The notes under the pieces: model-generated
Database searches by the model: none
What the model was told of the DNA's origin: nothing
The model's input: only the letters and a program-made list of their open reading frames with translations
Shown: positions 18,339 to 27,583 of the stretch, piece by piece
Position numbering within the stretch: position 1 is the first letter of the stretch
How the letters are laid out: the number at the start of each line of letters is the position of its first letter
Source of the DNA: Paenibacillus planticolens
GTDB taxonomy: Bacteria; Bacillota; Bacilli; Paenibacillales; NBRC-103111
Assembly (NCBI RefSeq): GCF_013141725.1
Contig: NZ_WHNZ01000045.1
Coordinates: 248,001-312,000 of the forward strand
Reading direction: 5' to 3'
Length of the DNA: 64,000 nt
Made by a program: the position numbers and the translations under genes

Positions 18339-18454
18339 GACACACCTGTTTGCACTCAAAACAGAAGATTATTTATTCCTTTTTAAGTTACGCTTAAGGA
18401 TCGTAGGATACAATTTTTTCTAACTACTATCTTGATTAAAAAGGAAAATGAAAA

Positions 18455-19036
18455 ATGATGCGTGTCGAAAGTTTATTTTCCTCTTTCCCTTCCATCTACA
18501 CGGAGCGTTTAGTCTTGCGACAAATGGCTGCCGCTGATGCTGAGGACATCTATGAATTTTACTCCGACCCTCTTGTCACCAAGCATTTAGATTGGAATGG
18601 TCCAACTTCTATCGAAGATACCAGGATGTTGATTAACTCGTGGAACCATGCCTTTGAGGAAAGAAGAATTATTCCTTGGGGAATTTCTTTGAATAGTCAA
18701 AAGCCGATGCCAATCATCGGAACCGTTATTCTTATGCCGATTAGAGGCCATTTCGAAGATGATCACCGTTTTCCGTTGACTGTCGGATATGACTTAAAAT
18801 CTGAATTTTGGAGCAAAGGCATCATGTCTGAAGCCATGCAGGCCGTTATTAACTATAGCAAAACTCATATTAGTCCCCATAGAATTCAAGCGGAAGTCTA
18901 CCCTGAGAATGTTGCCTCGTTGAAGCTGTTAAAGAAGTTGGGTTTCCAAGAAGAAGGGGTACTTCGGCAGTATTTGATGCACGAGGTTACGAAAACTTTC
19001 CTTGACGTCGTTTTACTTGCGTTATTAATAAATTGA
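18455..19036 (+). CDS. GNAT acetyltransferase (RimJ/RimL type)
   Basis: 193 residues. Opening YTERLVLRQMAAADAEDIYEFYSDP, the acetyl-CoA region GYDLKSEFWSKGIMSEAMQAVINYSK, and VYPENVASLKLLKKLGFQEEGVLRQYLMH are standard for RimJ/RimL-like N-acetyltransferases. Target, whether a protein N-terminus or a small amine, is not identifiable. AAAAGGA precedes ATG 18455. Confidence 0.92.
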   Translation: MMRVESLFSSFPSIYTERLVLRQMAAADAEDIYEFYSDPLVTKHLDWNGPTSIEDTRMLINSWNHAFEERRIIPWGISLNSQKPMPIIGTVILMPIRGHFEDDHRFPLTVGYDLKSEFWSKGIMSEAMQAVINYSKTHISPHRIQAEVYPENVASLKLLKKLGFQEEGVLRQYLMHEVTKTFLDVVLLALLIN

Positions 19037-19118
19037 CGTTCATCACAGCAGTTGCCTACCCCTGTTCTTTTCCATTATGATACTCCATAAAGAATTGGCT
19101 TCTACAAAGGGGATTGAA

Positions 19119-20111
19119 ATGGGAATGACGACTGGACTTTCTTACTTTCTAATGTTATCTGATGCGGTCATAATCACCGATAAGAATCATAGAATTATGG
19201 ATATTAATCCTAGCTACGAAGAAATTACGGGATACCGGCGCGAAATGATTATCGGGCACCAAGCCGGCATTTTGAAATCAGGATTAACACCCAAAAATAC
19301 CTACGATCAGATGAAAAAGGAATTAACCAATAATCAGGCCTGGTCGGGTGTGTTCATAAACAGAAAACAAAACAAGGACCTCTGGCACTCAAACATTACG
19401 ATAACACCTATAGAGCTGGACGGAGAGAGCTATTATATCGGTATATTTAGAGATTTGGGCGATATCAGCGAAGGCATCTATGTCTCCGAAACCCGCAAAT
19501 CAAAGATACAGAATGAAATTCTTAGAGTGCTGGCTCTTTCCTGTGAGATTCGAGATCCCGAGATTGAAAATCATCTTTTTCGTGTCCAGCAATTAACAGC
19601 TTCCTTACTTCGAGAATACAATGAAGCGCATCATTCGAAACTATCTGACGACTATATTCAGCATGTCATTAATGCCAGCATTATGCATGATATCGGCAAA
19701 TCGGGCATCCCCGAGGGTATCCTGTATAAACCGGGGAAATTAACATTTTACGAACGGAATATCATTGAAACCCATCCGCTCATTGGCGTGGATATTTTAA
19801 ATAAAATATCGCACGAGTTAAATGATGATCTTTTTCGACAGGAACTGGATATATCGAAGTCTATTGTTGAATTCCACCATGAGAAGTGGGACGGCTCCGG
19901 ATATCCCCATCGCTTGAAAGGAAATGAAATTCCGTTCGAAGCCCAGGTTGTATCCCTCGTAGATGTATATGATGCCCTGACAAGCAGGAGAGCGTATAAA
20001 GAAGCCTGGCCGGAGGAGAAAGTGCTAGACTACTTAATCGAACAAAAGGGCAGCTCATTTAATCCCGATTTGGTCGATATTTTTGTCGCAATGATTCGAA
20101 AATCGAAATAA
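19119..20111 (+). CDS. PAS-HD-GYP cyclic-di-GMP phosphodiesterase-like protein
   Basis: 330 residues. A PAS domain at about 10-120 (SDAVIITDKNHRIMDINPSYEEITGYRREMIIG) is followed by an HD-GYP domain with metal motif MHDIGKSGIPEGIL and HHEKWDGSGYPHRLKG. HD-GYP enzymes hydrolyse c-di-GMP. No transmembrane segment, so cytosolic. ATG 19119 chosen because AAAGGGG is well spaced; the upstream ATG at 19077 lacks one. Second c-di-GMP gene within 3 kb. Confidence 0.92.
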   Translation: MGMTTGLSYFLMLSDAVIITDKNHRIMDINPSYEEITGYRREMIIGHQAGILKSGLTPKNTYDQMKKELTNNQAWSGVFINRKQNKDLWHSNITITPIELDGESYYIGIFRDLGDISEGIYVSETRKSKIQNEILRVLALSCEIRDPEIENHLFRVQQLTASLLREYNEAHHSKLSDDYIQHVINASIMHDIGKSGIPEGILYKPGKLTFYERNIIETHPLIGVDILNKISHELNDDLFRQELDISKSIVEFHHEKWDGSGYPHRLKGNEIPFEAQVVSLVDVYDALTSRRAYKEAWPEEKVLDYLIEQKGSSFNPDLVDIFVAMIRKSK

Positions 20112-20138
20112 AAAAAGCCCCTTTACAAGGGCTTTTCT
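20112..20138 (+). terminator. Terminator between HD-GYP and SDR genes
   Basis: AAAAAAAGCCC / GGGCTTTTC hairpin directly after the HD-GYP stop; works on both strands for convergent genes. Confidence 0.85.
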
Positions 20139-20143
20139 TCGTT

Positions 20144-20944
20144 TCACGCTTGTGCCAAAAATTGATTGAAATCAGCTATGCTCGGGTTGGCCATATAGTG
20201 ACCGCCCTCCACTTGGATGGTCTGTCCTGTGATGAATTTCGATTCGTCGGAAGCCAGAAACAGAACCGTATGCCCAATGTCATCAGCTTCGCCATGATAA
20301 GGCAGAGCATTATATTTGGCGAAAATGTCAAGAACGGCAGGCGGCATACTTTGCTTGGCTGCAGGTGTCAGAATGAGCCCAGGGGCCACTCCGTTGCAGC
20401 GGATTTTATCTTTGCCGTATTGCGCGGCGATGTACCGTGTAAGGTTCACAACGGCGGCTTTGGAAGCGCCATAGGCGGACCGTACGGAGTCTCCCGCGAA
20501 CGCAGCCATGGATGCCGTATTAATAATAGAACCTCCGCCAGCCTTCCTCATATGCGGAATAGCAAACCGGCTTCCTAAGAGAACACTCTTCGTGTTCACA
20601 TTCATTATGCGGTCCCATTCATCCAAATCCATATTTACCACGTCGAGATCTTTTCTCAAATTTGTTACACCCACGTTGTTGAACAGAACTTTAAGGGTAC
20701 CGTACTGTTTAACCGTAAAATCAACCGCTTCTTCGATCGAAGCCTCTTGTGAGGCATCTAAGAATATGCCGACCGCTTCTCCGCCTTCGCTTTTAATCTT
20801 TGCCGCCGCTTCTTGCGCAGAATCGACATTGAAATCAGCAATAACGACTTTAGCGCCTTCTCTTGCCATCAAAGTGGCCGATGATAAGCCGATGCCGGAA
20901 GCTCCTCCAGTTATTAACGCTACTTTACCTTCCACTCGTCCCAT
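20144..20944 (-). CDS. Short-chain dehydrogenase/reductase 1
   Basis: 266-residue classical SDR: cofactor motif ITGGASGIGLSSA, NNVG, catalytic Ser in INTASMAAF and YxxxK in YGASKAAVV, C-terminal GQTIQVEGGHYM. Oxidises or reduces an unknown alcohol/ketone. The frame stays open to 21094 but that would run into the neighbouring SDR gene; ATG 20944 has GGGAGA in front. Tandem with SDR 2 and divergent from a TetR regulator that probably controls both. Confidence 0.93.
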   Translation of the reverse strand: MGRVEGKVALITGGASGIGLSSATLMAREGAKVVIADFNVDSAQEAAAKIKSEGGEAVGIFLDASQEASIEEAVDFTVKQYGTLKVLFNNVGVTNLRKDLDVVNMDLDEWDRIMNVNTKSVLLGSRFAIPHMRKAGGGSIINTASMAAFAGDSVRSAYGASKAAVVNLTRYIAAQYGKDKIRCNGVAPGLILTPAAKQSMPPAVLDIFAKYNALPYHGEADDIGHTVLFLASDESKFITGQTIQVEGGHYMANPSIADFNQFLAQA

Positions 20945-20990
20945 ATCGATCTCTCCCTTTGTTGATCTGATTGGCCTGTCTATTATCTCA

Positions 20991-21743
20991 TTATTTCGCT
21001 GTGACGCCGCCATCAACAGGCAGTTCAACGCCTGTAATATAGGCAGACTCGTCAGAAGCCAGGAACAGAACGGCTTCCGCCACTTCGGAGGCACGTCCGA
21101 CTCTTGGCAATGCAGTCTGAGATAAGAACCATTGCAGCATCTGCTTGTTATTCACAAATTCAGAGCTCATCGGCGTTTCAATGAAGCCGGGGTGAACCGA
21201 ATTGACGCGGATGTGATCCTTGCCAAAATCCACAGCCGCGGCTTTGCTTAGCATACGGACTCCGCCTTTGGAAGCCGTATAGGCACCCGCCCCGCTGCTC
21301 CCGGTCAGCCCCGCTATGGAAGAAATGTTAACGATTGATCCCCCATTGTTTGCTTGCATGTGCGGAATAACGTGCTTCATTCCAAGGAAAACGCTAGTCA
21401 GGTTAATGTTCATTACTTTATTCCATTGTTCAATCGTGGTATCAAGCAAACCGACAGCCAGAGAGATACCGGCATTGTTGACCAAGACGTCAACTTTGCC
21501 ATAGGTCCCAACTGCACCTTCCACAACCTTGATCCAATCCTCTTCTGAAACGACATTGTGCGCGTAAGCCGAAGCTTGGCCTCCAGCAGCTTCAATTTCC
21601 TTGACAACGGCTTGTACCGCGGCCTCATTAATGTCTGTTACCACAACTTTGGCGCCTTCTTTCGCAAACAAAATCGCTTCTTCACGCCCCATACCACTGC
21701 CTGCTCCAGTAATGATGGCCACTTTATTCGTAAGACGAGTCAT
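20991..21743 (-). CDS. Short-chain dehydrogenase/reductase 2
   Basis: 250-residue classical SDR (FabG-like/glucose dehydrogenase-like) with ITGAGSGMGREEA, NNAGISLA, catalytic NISSIAG and YTASKGG, and the C-terminal ITGVELPVDGGVTAK. First gene of a two-SDR operon. Clearly a paralogue of SDR 1 but only moderately similar, so not a recent duplication. Confidence 0.93.
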   Translation of the reverse strand: MTRLTNKVAIITGAGSGMGREEAILFAKEGAKVVVTDINEAAVQAVVKEIEAAGGQASAYAHNVVSEEDWIKVVEGAVGTYGKVDVLVNNAGISLAVGLLDTTIEQWNKVMNINLTSVFLGMKHVIPHMQANNGGSIVNISSIAGLTGSSGAGAYTASKGGVRMLSKAAAVDFGKDHIRVNSVHPGFIETPMSSEFVNNKQMLQWFLSQTALPRVGRASEVAEAVLFLASDESAYITGVELPVDGGVTAK

Positions 21744-21803
21744 AGTTATGTCTCCTTTGTGTGAATTCTATTTTTAAATCTTAAAGTCGAATGCCTCGGG
21801 ATA

Positions 21804-21822
21804 ATGATAGTATAACTATCAT
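21804..21822. promoter_or_regulatory. Palindromic operator for the TetR regulator
   Basis: Perfect arms ATGATAG and CTATCAT separated by TATAA, in the spacer between the SDR operon and the divergent TetR gene. Size and placement fit a TetR-family operator controlling both directions. Confidence 0.75.
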
Positions 21823-21939
21823 CATAATATAGATTATATCACCATGGTATTCCGAACTCAACTCCAGCTTGCTTAAAAGGTACCCGATCGATATAATACA
21901 AATAATTGAAATACCTAATTTGAAAGGCACGAACCTCTC

Positions 21940-22581
21940 ATGGATCCCAAAACAAGATACGAGAAAGAACGATCTGACGGAAAGCAGCAGCGGCTGAGCA
22001 TCATTCTCGAAGCCGCGGAGCGCGTCTTTACTTTAAAGGGAATCGAAAAAACCACGATGCAGGACATTGCCAGTGACGCGAATATCGGCATCGCAACTCT
22101 GTTTCGGTACTTTCCCAAAAAAGAAAAACTCATCGTCGCGGTTGCTACCAAGCTGCTGGAACCGATGCTCGATCGTTTTCAATATGTCGCGGATTTGCCT
22201 CTAACCTGTCTCGAAAAGCTTGAAAGCTTGTTCGATTTCTTTATCGTAGATCATAATAATGTGAGCATAAAATTTATGGTCGATTTTGAAAGTTATGCGT
22301 CTCATTCTTCGGAGCCGTTGGAGGATATTCTCAACTTCAACTCTTTGAATCGTAAAATTTCACGCGAATACGCCCGAATTATTCAAAATGGCATCGAGGA
22401 CGGATCGATTCGTTCCGACCTTCCCGTCCAAGAGACACTAACCACGGTCATCAACACATTTGGCCTCTTTTCCAAAAAATTATCGCTGCAGAAAAATATT
22501 CTCCTGCTCGAATCCGATCTGGAGAACGAGCGTCAGCTGGCCATCCTAAAGAAAATATTTATTGATTACCTGAAAGCCTGA
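21940..22581 (+). CDS. TetR-family transcriptional regulator
   Basis: 213 residues. N-terminal helix-turn-helix: RLSIILEAAERVFTLKGIEKTTMQDIASDANIGIATLFRYFPKKEKLI. The C-terminal ligand domain is unassigned. Divergent from the two SDR genes with a palindrome in between, so it likely represses them and itself until a small-molecule ligand binds. Confidence 0.92.
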   Translation: MDPKTRYEKERSDGKQQRLSIILEAAERVFTLKGIEKTTMQDIASDANIGIATLFRYFPKKEKLIVAVATKLLEPMLDRFQYVADLPLTCLEKLESLFDFFIVDHNNVSIKFMVDFESYASHSSEPLEDILNFNSLNRKISREYARIIQNGIEDGSIRSDLPVQETLTTVINTFGLFSKKLSLQKNILLLESDLENERQLAILKKIFIDYLKA

Positions 22582-22599
22582 TGGAAGGGGTATTCCTTG

Positions 22600-23193
22600 A
22601 TGACAGATAGTAGAATGAATCCTAAGGTTGATGGATTTTTAAGAAAGGCCAAAACGTGGAAGGAAGAATATGAGAAGTTGAGAAGTATCGTTCTTGACTG
22701 TGAGCTGACCGAGGATTTTAAGTGGATGCATCCTTGTTACACGTTTGAGAATAAAAATATCGTGTTAATACACGGATTTAAAGAGTACTGTGCGCTTCTG
22801 TTTCACAAAGGTGCCTTGCTGCATGATGCCCATGGCATTCTAATCCAACAAACAGAGAATGTACAATCGGCGCGCCAGATCCGGTTTACCAATGTTGGAG
22901 AAATAGCTGCGATGGAAAGCATTTTGAAAGCCTATATTTATGAAGCTATTGAAGTTGAAAAAGCCGGTTTGGAAGTGGAATTCAAAAAGCATACTGAATT
23001 CGCCATTGCTGAAGAATTCCAAAATAAATTGGATGAAATCCCCGCCTTGAAAACGGCTTTTGAAGCGTTGACGCCCGGACGGCAAAGAGCCTACCTTCTT
23101 CATTTCTCTGGGCCCAAACAATCCAAAACTCGAGCGTCCAGAGTTGAAAAATATATGCAGCAAATTCTCAGTGGAAAGGGATTAAACGATTAA
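22600..23193 (+). CDS. YdeI/OmpD-associated-family protein (DUF1801-like)
   Basis: 197 residues. N-terminal DUF1801/YdhG-like domain (WKEEYEKLRSIVLDCELTEDFKWMHPCYTFENKNIVLIHGFKEYCALLFHKGALL) and C-terminal YdeI tail (ALTPGRQRAYLLHFSGPKQSKTRASRVEKYMQQILSGKGLND). Relatives carry names tied to bacteriocin protection but the biochemical role is unknown. Starts 18 bases after the TetR stop, behind GGAAGGGG, so likely cotranscribed with it. Confidence 0.9.
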   Translation: MTDSRMNPKVDGFLRKAKTWKEEYEKLRSIVLDCELTEDFKWMHPCYTFENKNIVLIHGFKEYCALLFHKGALLHDAHGILIQQTENVQSARQIRFTNVGEIAAMESILKAYIYEAIEVEKAGLEVEFKKHTEFAIAEEFQNKLDEIPALKTAFEALTPGRQRAYLLHFSGPKQSKTRASRVEKYMQQILSGKGLND

Positions 23194-23201
23194 TATAATG
23201 A

Positions 23202-23233
23202 AAAGAGCGCTAGCCCGAAGGTTAACGCTCTTT
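23202..23233. terminator. Bidirectional terminator between YdeI-like and SLH genes
   Basis: AAAGAGCG / CGCTCTTT hairpin just past the YdeI-like stop and just before the stop of the minus-strand SLH gene. Confidence 0.8.
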
Positions 23234-23239
23234 AAGACA

Positions 23240-24994
23240 TTAATTAATAAAACCAGCATATTTAAGCAGTCTTGTTAGCATGGCAACCGCTTGTGCCCGG
23301 CTGGCATTTGCTGAAGGGACGAATGTCTCATCTGTCATACCTGTAATGATTTTTGCATCAACAGATTGTGCTACCGCCAATTGTGCCCAACTGCTAATGG
23401 ATCCGTTATCTTGAAATTTAGCTAAAATATCATTTTGCTTATCAGAAACGCGGCTTGCCTTTCCTGCTGCAGTAATAGCTCGTGATACCATAACAGCCAT
23501 TTGTTCACGAGTAATTACATCGTTGGGTTTAAAGCTGTTATCTTTAAAACCGTCAACCAGCTTTGCTTTAACAGCTGCGCTGATGGCACCGGCAAACCAA
23601 TCACTGGATTTTACATCGGTGAAGGTAGTTGGCTCTGCATCTAACGATATACCCAAAGAGCGAACTAATAAGGCAGCGAATTCCGCTCTTGTAATGCTGC
23701 TGTCAGGGGAAAAGCTGGTATCCGTCGCACCTTTTACGATTAGCTTGGAAGCAAGCAGCTCAACATCCGCTTTTGCCCAATGCTTGCTAATATCAGTGAA
23801 CGTTTTAGTTGAACTAAGGACGGTATAGACACTGTTTCCGTTCCGCTTGATTGTAACCTTTATAGTGCCATCTTCTTGCTTTACAAAGACTGCAGGTACG
23901 AAAGAAAACGGGTCTGCTGACGGATTGTACAAGACGACTGTTGCATGAGTGTCATCAACAGGATTCACCAATTCTATATTCCGGTCCACATAAGTCGATC
24001 CGTAATTATTTAACTCCATTGTCTTCCCATTTCCTGTTGCAGTAACGGAAAAATCAATTGCACTTCCTAATTGGGTAGCCGTAATATCCCGCGCATTTGC
24101 TTTGATTTTAGCATTTATATCAGCAGCTACCGGAATGATGCTTACTTGGATACTTATCTTATCTGCTGTAGTGCCTAGGCTTTGCGCGATAGCTGCAAAG
24201 TCAATGACACTAAGGGGTAATGAATACTCCCCATCATTGGTTTGAAATGAAACGATTGTATTTGGCGCAGTCATCGCAGCGTCAGCTAATATAGATGACG
24301 AAACATGAAACACAACTTCTTCGCCAACAGCATTATCAAAAGGAATCGAAACAATAGGAGCATCTCCATGATTATCCTGTTTGGCTGCTTTGGATAAAGC
24401 ATCAGCCAGAGCTGAATCGTCTTGAGTAACCGTTGTCCTTACATGACCATCGGCTGCTGCTGTGGATTTTGCAACATTTTTACTAGTGTTGACCTGAACG
24501 GATTCCGCATTCGTTCGTGCTGGAGTGACTGGCTTACCGGGTGCTTTAATAGTTCCATTAGGACCACTGCCACCACTATTGCCATTGCCGCCACTATTGC
24601 CACCGCCGCCGTTATTGCCGCCACCGCCAGGAATATCTGCCGCTTTGACTACCAGATCCTTTGTATCCACTTGGTCGGCTTGTCCAGCGATAACCTTATA
24701 GGTTCCAACTGACTCACTACTGGCTAAAGTGAATGAACTGGAAAACTCCCCACTGCTTACCTGAACAATATCGTAATACAGAGTGCTGTTTGCCGGACGC
24801 AGTACTTGAATAATCACTTCATTCAGCGTGGATGTACCGGAGATAACCACAGAACCGCCGGGTTGAATAGATGCTACTGAGTTCAATGTAACCGCTGCGC
24901 CGCTTGCAAACACCCCTGCAGGCAAGAGCGATAAACAAAGTGCGGCAAGCATCGTTAAACTTAACTTGCGTAAGTTCACTTTTTTATTCCTCAC
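23240..24994 (-). CDS. Secreted S-layer-homology (SLH) surface protein
   Basis: 584 residues. Sec signal peptide at 1-30 (LSLTMLAALCLSLLPAGVFASG), an immunoglobulin-like domain to about 120, a Gly/Asn-rich linker (about 125-150), a middle beta domain, then three SLH modules at about 400-584 (FTDISKHWAKADVELLASK..., TFTDVKSSDWFAGAISAAVKAKLVDGF..., ISSWAQLAVAQSVDAKIITGM...). SLH modules bind pyruvylated wall polymer. Second gene of an operon behind the 815-residue secreted protein (19-base gap). Confidence 0.93.
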   Translation of the reverse strand: MRNKKVNLRKLSLTMLAALCLSLLPAGVFASGAAVTLNSVASIQPGGSVVISGTSTLNEVIIQVLRPANSTLYYDIVQVSSGEFSSSFTLASSESVGTYKVIAGQADQVDTKDLVVKAADIPGGGGNNGGGGNSGGNGNSGGSGPNGTIKAPGKPVTPARTNAESVQVNTSKNVAKSTAAADGHVRTTVTQDDSALADALSKAAKQDNHGDAPIVSIPFDNAVGEEVVFHVSSSILADAAMTAPNTIVSFQTNDGEYSLPLSVIDFAAIAQSLGTTADKISIQVSIIPVAADINAKIKANARDITATQLGSAIDFSVTATGNGKTMELNNYGSTYVDRNIELVNPVDDTHATVVLYNPSADPFSFVPAVFVKQEDGTIKVTIKRNGNSVYTVLSSTKTFTDISKHWAKADVELLASKLIVKGATDTSFSPDSSITRAEFAALLVRSLGISLDAEPTTFTDVKSSDWFAGAISAAVKAKLVDGFKDNSFKPNDVITREQMAVMVSRAITAAGKASRVSDKQNDILAKFQDNGSISSWAQLAVAQSVDAKIITGMTDETFVPSANASRAQAVAMLTRLLKYAGFIN

Positions 24995-25013
24995 TTTCGT
25001 GCTACTTATTTTT

Positions 25014-27461
25014 CTAATTGTTATTATTACTTTCGGTTTTACTGATGGCCTGATCCAGTTCCAGCTGCGTCTTTACGGTAGCCAGGTTTACTCCGAGATT
25101 CGTTGAATCGTTGCTATACTTACTAACGATATAAGCTTTAACCTTAAAATTAGGATTCGTAGCAGCATCGCTTACATTGAAGTTGGCAGAGTATGTACCT
25201 GTATCAACCCGTAAATTCGCTGCAACAATACTGATCGGTGTCAAACCATTGAATAACTCGAAAACGACGGATTGATTGCCAATCGTGCTATTATTATTTC
25301 TAGCATTGTTAACCAAATTGATCGTTGCTGTAATTCCATTCTTTGCGGTCACCACCGGCGCTGTCATATAAAATATTTCAGATGGCTGGTAGGCTCTGCC
25401 CTCGAAATATTTGGTGCTGTAACCTTCAGCATCTACTGAAATATAGTAATAATGACCTTTTTGGAATACCCCATTGCTAATAGTAAGCTTGCCTTCGGTT
25501 AGGGTGTAATCGTTGCTTTCCAAGTTCAATTGTCTATCCGTTTCCAGGTCATCATCGGATACTCTGACGACTTTAACTTTGCTTCTCCATTCCGCATTGT
25601 CCTCGAATATGAAATCACTTGCGACATTGCTGAATACGTATCCTGTAATGTCAGGAGTGTTGTAGGCAACTTCCTCATCCAATGCTTCATTCCGTTTAGA
25701 ATCGTATAAGTCGCTAACCACGTTCTCAGTAATTTTGATTTGTACTGAACCTACCTTTTTGGCATCGTGGAAGAATACGGTTATTCTATTTCCTTGAACC
25801 ATAACAACATCCAGCGCACCCAAAGCTGTGTAGCTAGAACCATGGTCCGTAGAAATGGTTATTTTCTCTTTTAAATGGGATACCCCATCGACAACGGTCT
25901 GGTCTACTAGATCTGTGTTGGAATTAAACTGCAAACTCATCCAACGACCATTATGCGAAAAGTAGCCGTTGTTAAGATTAAGAACTGTATCTTGAGGGTT
26001 CATCCAATTAGCGTAAACATAATCCGTGTTTACATTTCCGGCTGTATCCTTAAAATGATTAGGGTAGAAAGTAAAATGATAATAGGGATAGCCTGTCAAT
26101 GACGTTGCGAAATGAATGGTTGCAACGTGACCCGAGAAGGTTAACGTAGCATCTGAAGGTAAGCCGTTGAACCATTGATTAGGGCGATACCACTGTACAC
26201 TTTGTAGAAATTGCGCGTCAGTATCATAAGCATTTTGTACATCTTCATCAAAAACAATATTCAAATCCTGTGCATTAGAAATATAGGCATACAAATACTT
26301 TGGAGGTGTCGTATCTGCCGGGATTGGGTAATCACCGCCAACGTTGGCTTGAATCAAAGCGGTTAATCTGTCCGCCGTTTCAACATTTCCATAACGATTC
26401 GCAATCATTCCTCCACCAATCACAATTTGATTGTTCGCCCCTGATAAGGCCTCTTTGAAATGGATCTGCAGCTTTGCGGAATTAATGGATACCGTGTCTC
26501 CTGCGACCAAACCTTTCCATTCCGAATTGGTGCCTCTGATGACATATATCCGATTTCTTAGTGAATCCTCTGTACGATCAACAACAGCCTCGTTAAAGGT
26601 AATGGTTACATCATGATTATCACTGCTAATTTCCGTGCTTAGGATAACTGGAGGACTGACAGGTAAATTCATTTCTCCATTGGCGTTACCTGCTGAGTCT
26701 TTTATAGTGCCGCTTGCAATTTTAATAATCGTATTCGTGCCCAGGATGACTTTCATATCGTTATAAAAATTTAAATAAATGGTTCTCGAACCATTTTGAC
26801 GAAAATTGCCCTGATGCGCCGAAACGGGTACAAAATTCACTCCATCCGCCGCAACACTGATGTTACTTTTCAAAAACGTTTCGATTTGTTCGCTATCTGC
26901 GTCAACAGGGGCATTAATCGAAAAATCTTCATCAAAACTCAAATATACATCCCCGCCATTTCGGGACTCAGCGCCTGTAAAAGCAGGAGGGGTAATATCC
27001 TTCGCGGCGATACCCGAGACTGTCACATCGGCATTCGAGGTCACAAGGTCCTCATTCCTGATGGAGCCGGCTTTAACCTTAATGGCGTTGGCCGTACCTG
27101 TAAGTTCAGCACCTAACGTAATGACCAACGCGCCCTCCGTAGTCATATGGATGACATTGTTTCCATTATCCGCTGAAAGATCAACGAACGAACCGGAAAC
27201 GGAACGCTTAATTTGAATATTCGACTTTAAATCAGCTAAATCAATCGTTGGAGCTGCATATGTGTTAAATGTAACAGTTACCGTCGTATTGTTATTACTT
27301 ACATCGGCTGTTGCCGAAGTTAACGGATCAGCCGTTACGGGTGAAGCATAACCCTCAACAGGTGAAATCGTAAAAACCATCATGAAGGTCATCACGATTG
27401 CCATTACTTTTGATACAATTCCCATAAAGCTCGGCTTACTTTTTAGATCATTACTTACCAT
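25014..27461 (-). CDS. Large secreted Ig-like-repeat surface protein
   Basis: 815 residues with a Sec signal (about 10-40) and at least three repeats of a beta domain carrying DxTPPxF/Y and NNNxVTVTFN-like or DVTITFNEAV motifs, typical of SwmB/Ig-like domains of bacterial surface layers (for example ITPPAFTGAESRNGGDVYLSFDEDF; DTTPPKYLYAYISNAQDLNIVFDEDV). No SLH module or LPXTG sorting signal was found; its C-terminus is Asn-rich. It may be held at the surface by the SLH partner encoded next, which is inference. Confidence 0.85.
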   Translation of the reverse strand: MVSNDLKSKPSFMGIVSKVMAIVMTFMMVFTISPVEGYASPVTADPLTSATADVSNNNTTVTVTFNTYAAPTIDLADLKSNIQIKRSVSGSFVDLSADNGNNVIHMTTEGALVITLGAELTGTANAIKVKAGSIRNEDLVTSNADVTVSGIAAKDITPPAFTGAESRNGGDVYLSFDEDFSINAPVDADSEQIETFLKSNISVAADGVNFVPVSAHQGNFRQNGSRTIYLNFYNDMKVILGTNTIIKIASGTIKDSAGNANGEMNLPVSPPVILSTEISSDNHDVTITFNEAVVDRTEDSLRNRIYVIRGTNSEWKGLVAGDTVSINSAKLQIHFKEALSGANNQIVIGGGMIANRYGNVETADRLTALIQANVGGDYPIPADTTPPKYLYAYISNAQDLNIVFDEDVQNAYDTDAQFLQSVQWYRPNQWFNGLPSDATLTFSGHVATIHFATSLTGYPYYHFTFYPNHFKDTAGNVNTDYVYANWMNPQDTVLNLNNGYFSHNGRWMSLQFNSNTDLVDQTVVDGVSHLKEKITISTDHGSSYTALGALDVVMVQGNRITVFFHDAKKVGSVQIKITENVVSDLYDSKRNEALDEEVAYNTPDITGYVFSNVASDFIFEDNAEWRSKVKVVRVSDDDLETDRQLNLESNDYTLTEGKLTISNGVFQKGHYYYISVDAEGYSTKYFEGRAYQPSEIFYMTAPVVTAKNGITATINLVNNARNNNSTIGNQSVVFELFNGLTPISIVAANLRVDTGTYSANFNVSDAATNPNFKVKAYIVSKYSNDSTNLGVNLATVKTQLELDQAISKTESNNNN

Positions 27462-27553
27462 GTAAATTCCTCACTCCTATTTGTATTAGGTATAAAATCA
27501 AGCTAAAGACAAGTATATCTCCCCCCAATGATGGCAAAATGACAAACTTCGAC

Positions 27554-27583
27554 AAAAAAAAGAGCCCTACCTGTCAGGACTCT
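27554..27583 (-). terminator. Terminator of the BTAD regulator operon
   Basis: AGAGTCCT / AGGGCTCT stem (one mismatch) and a run of eight T on the minus strand. The stem includes the last codons and the stop of the regulator gene. Confidence 0.82.

Noticed and set aside
18212..18454. c-di-GMP riboswitch before the GGDEF-EAL gene
   Set aside because: No GEMM-type conserved core could be found on the minus strand; only the terminator-like hairpin remains.
20944..21094. N-terminal 50-residue extension of SDR 1
   Set aside because: It runs into the upstream SDR gene, is not SDR-like, and a good ribosome binding site exists at the internal ATG.
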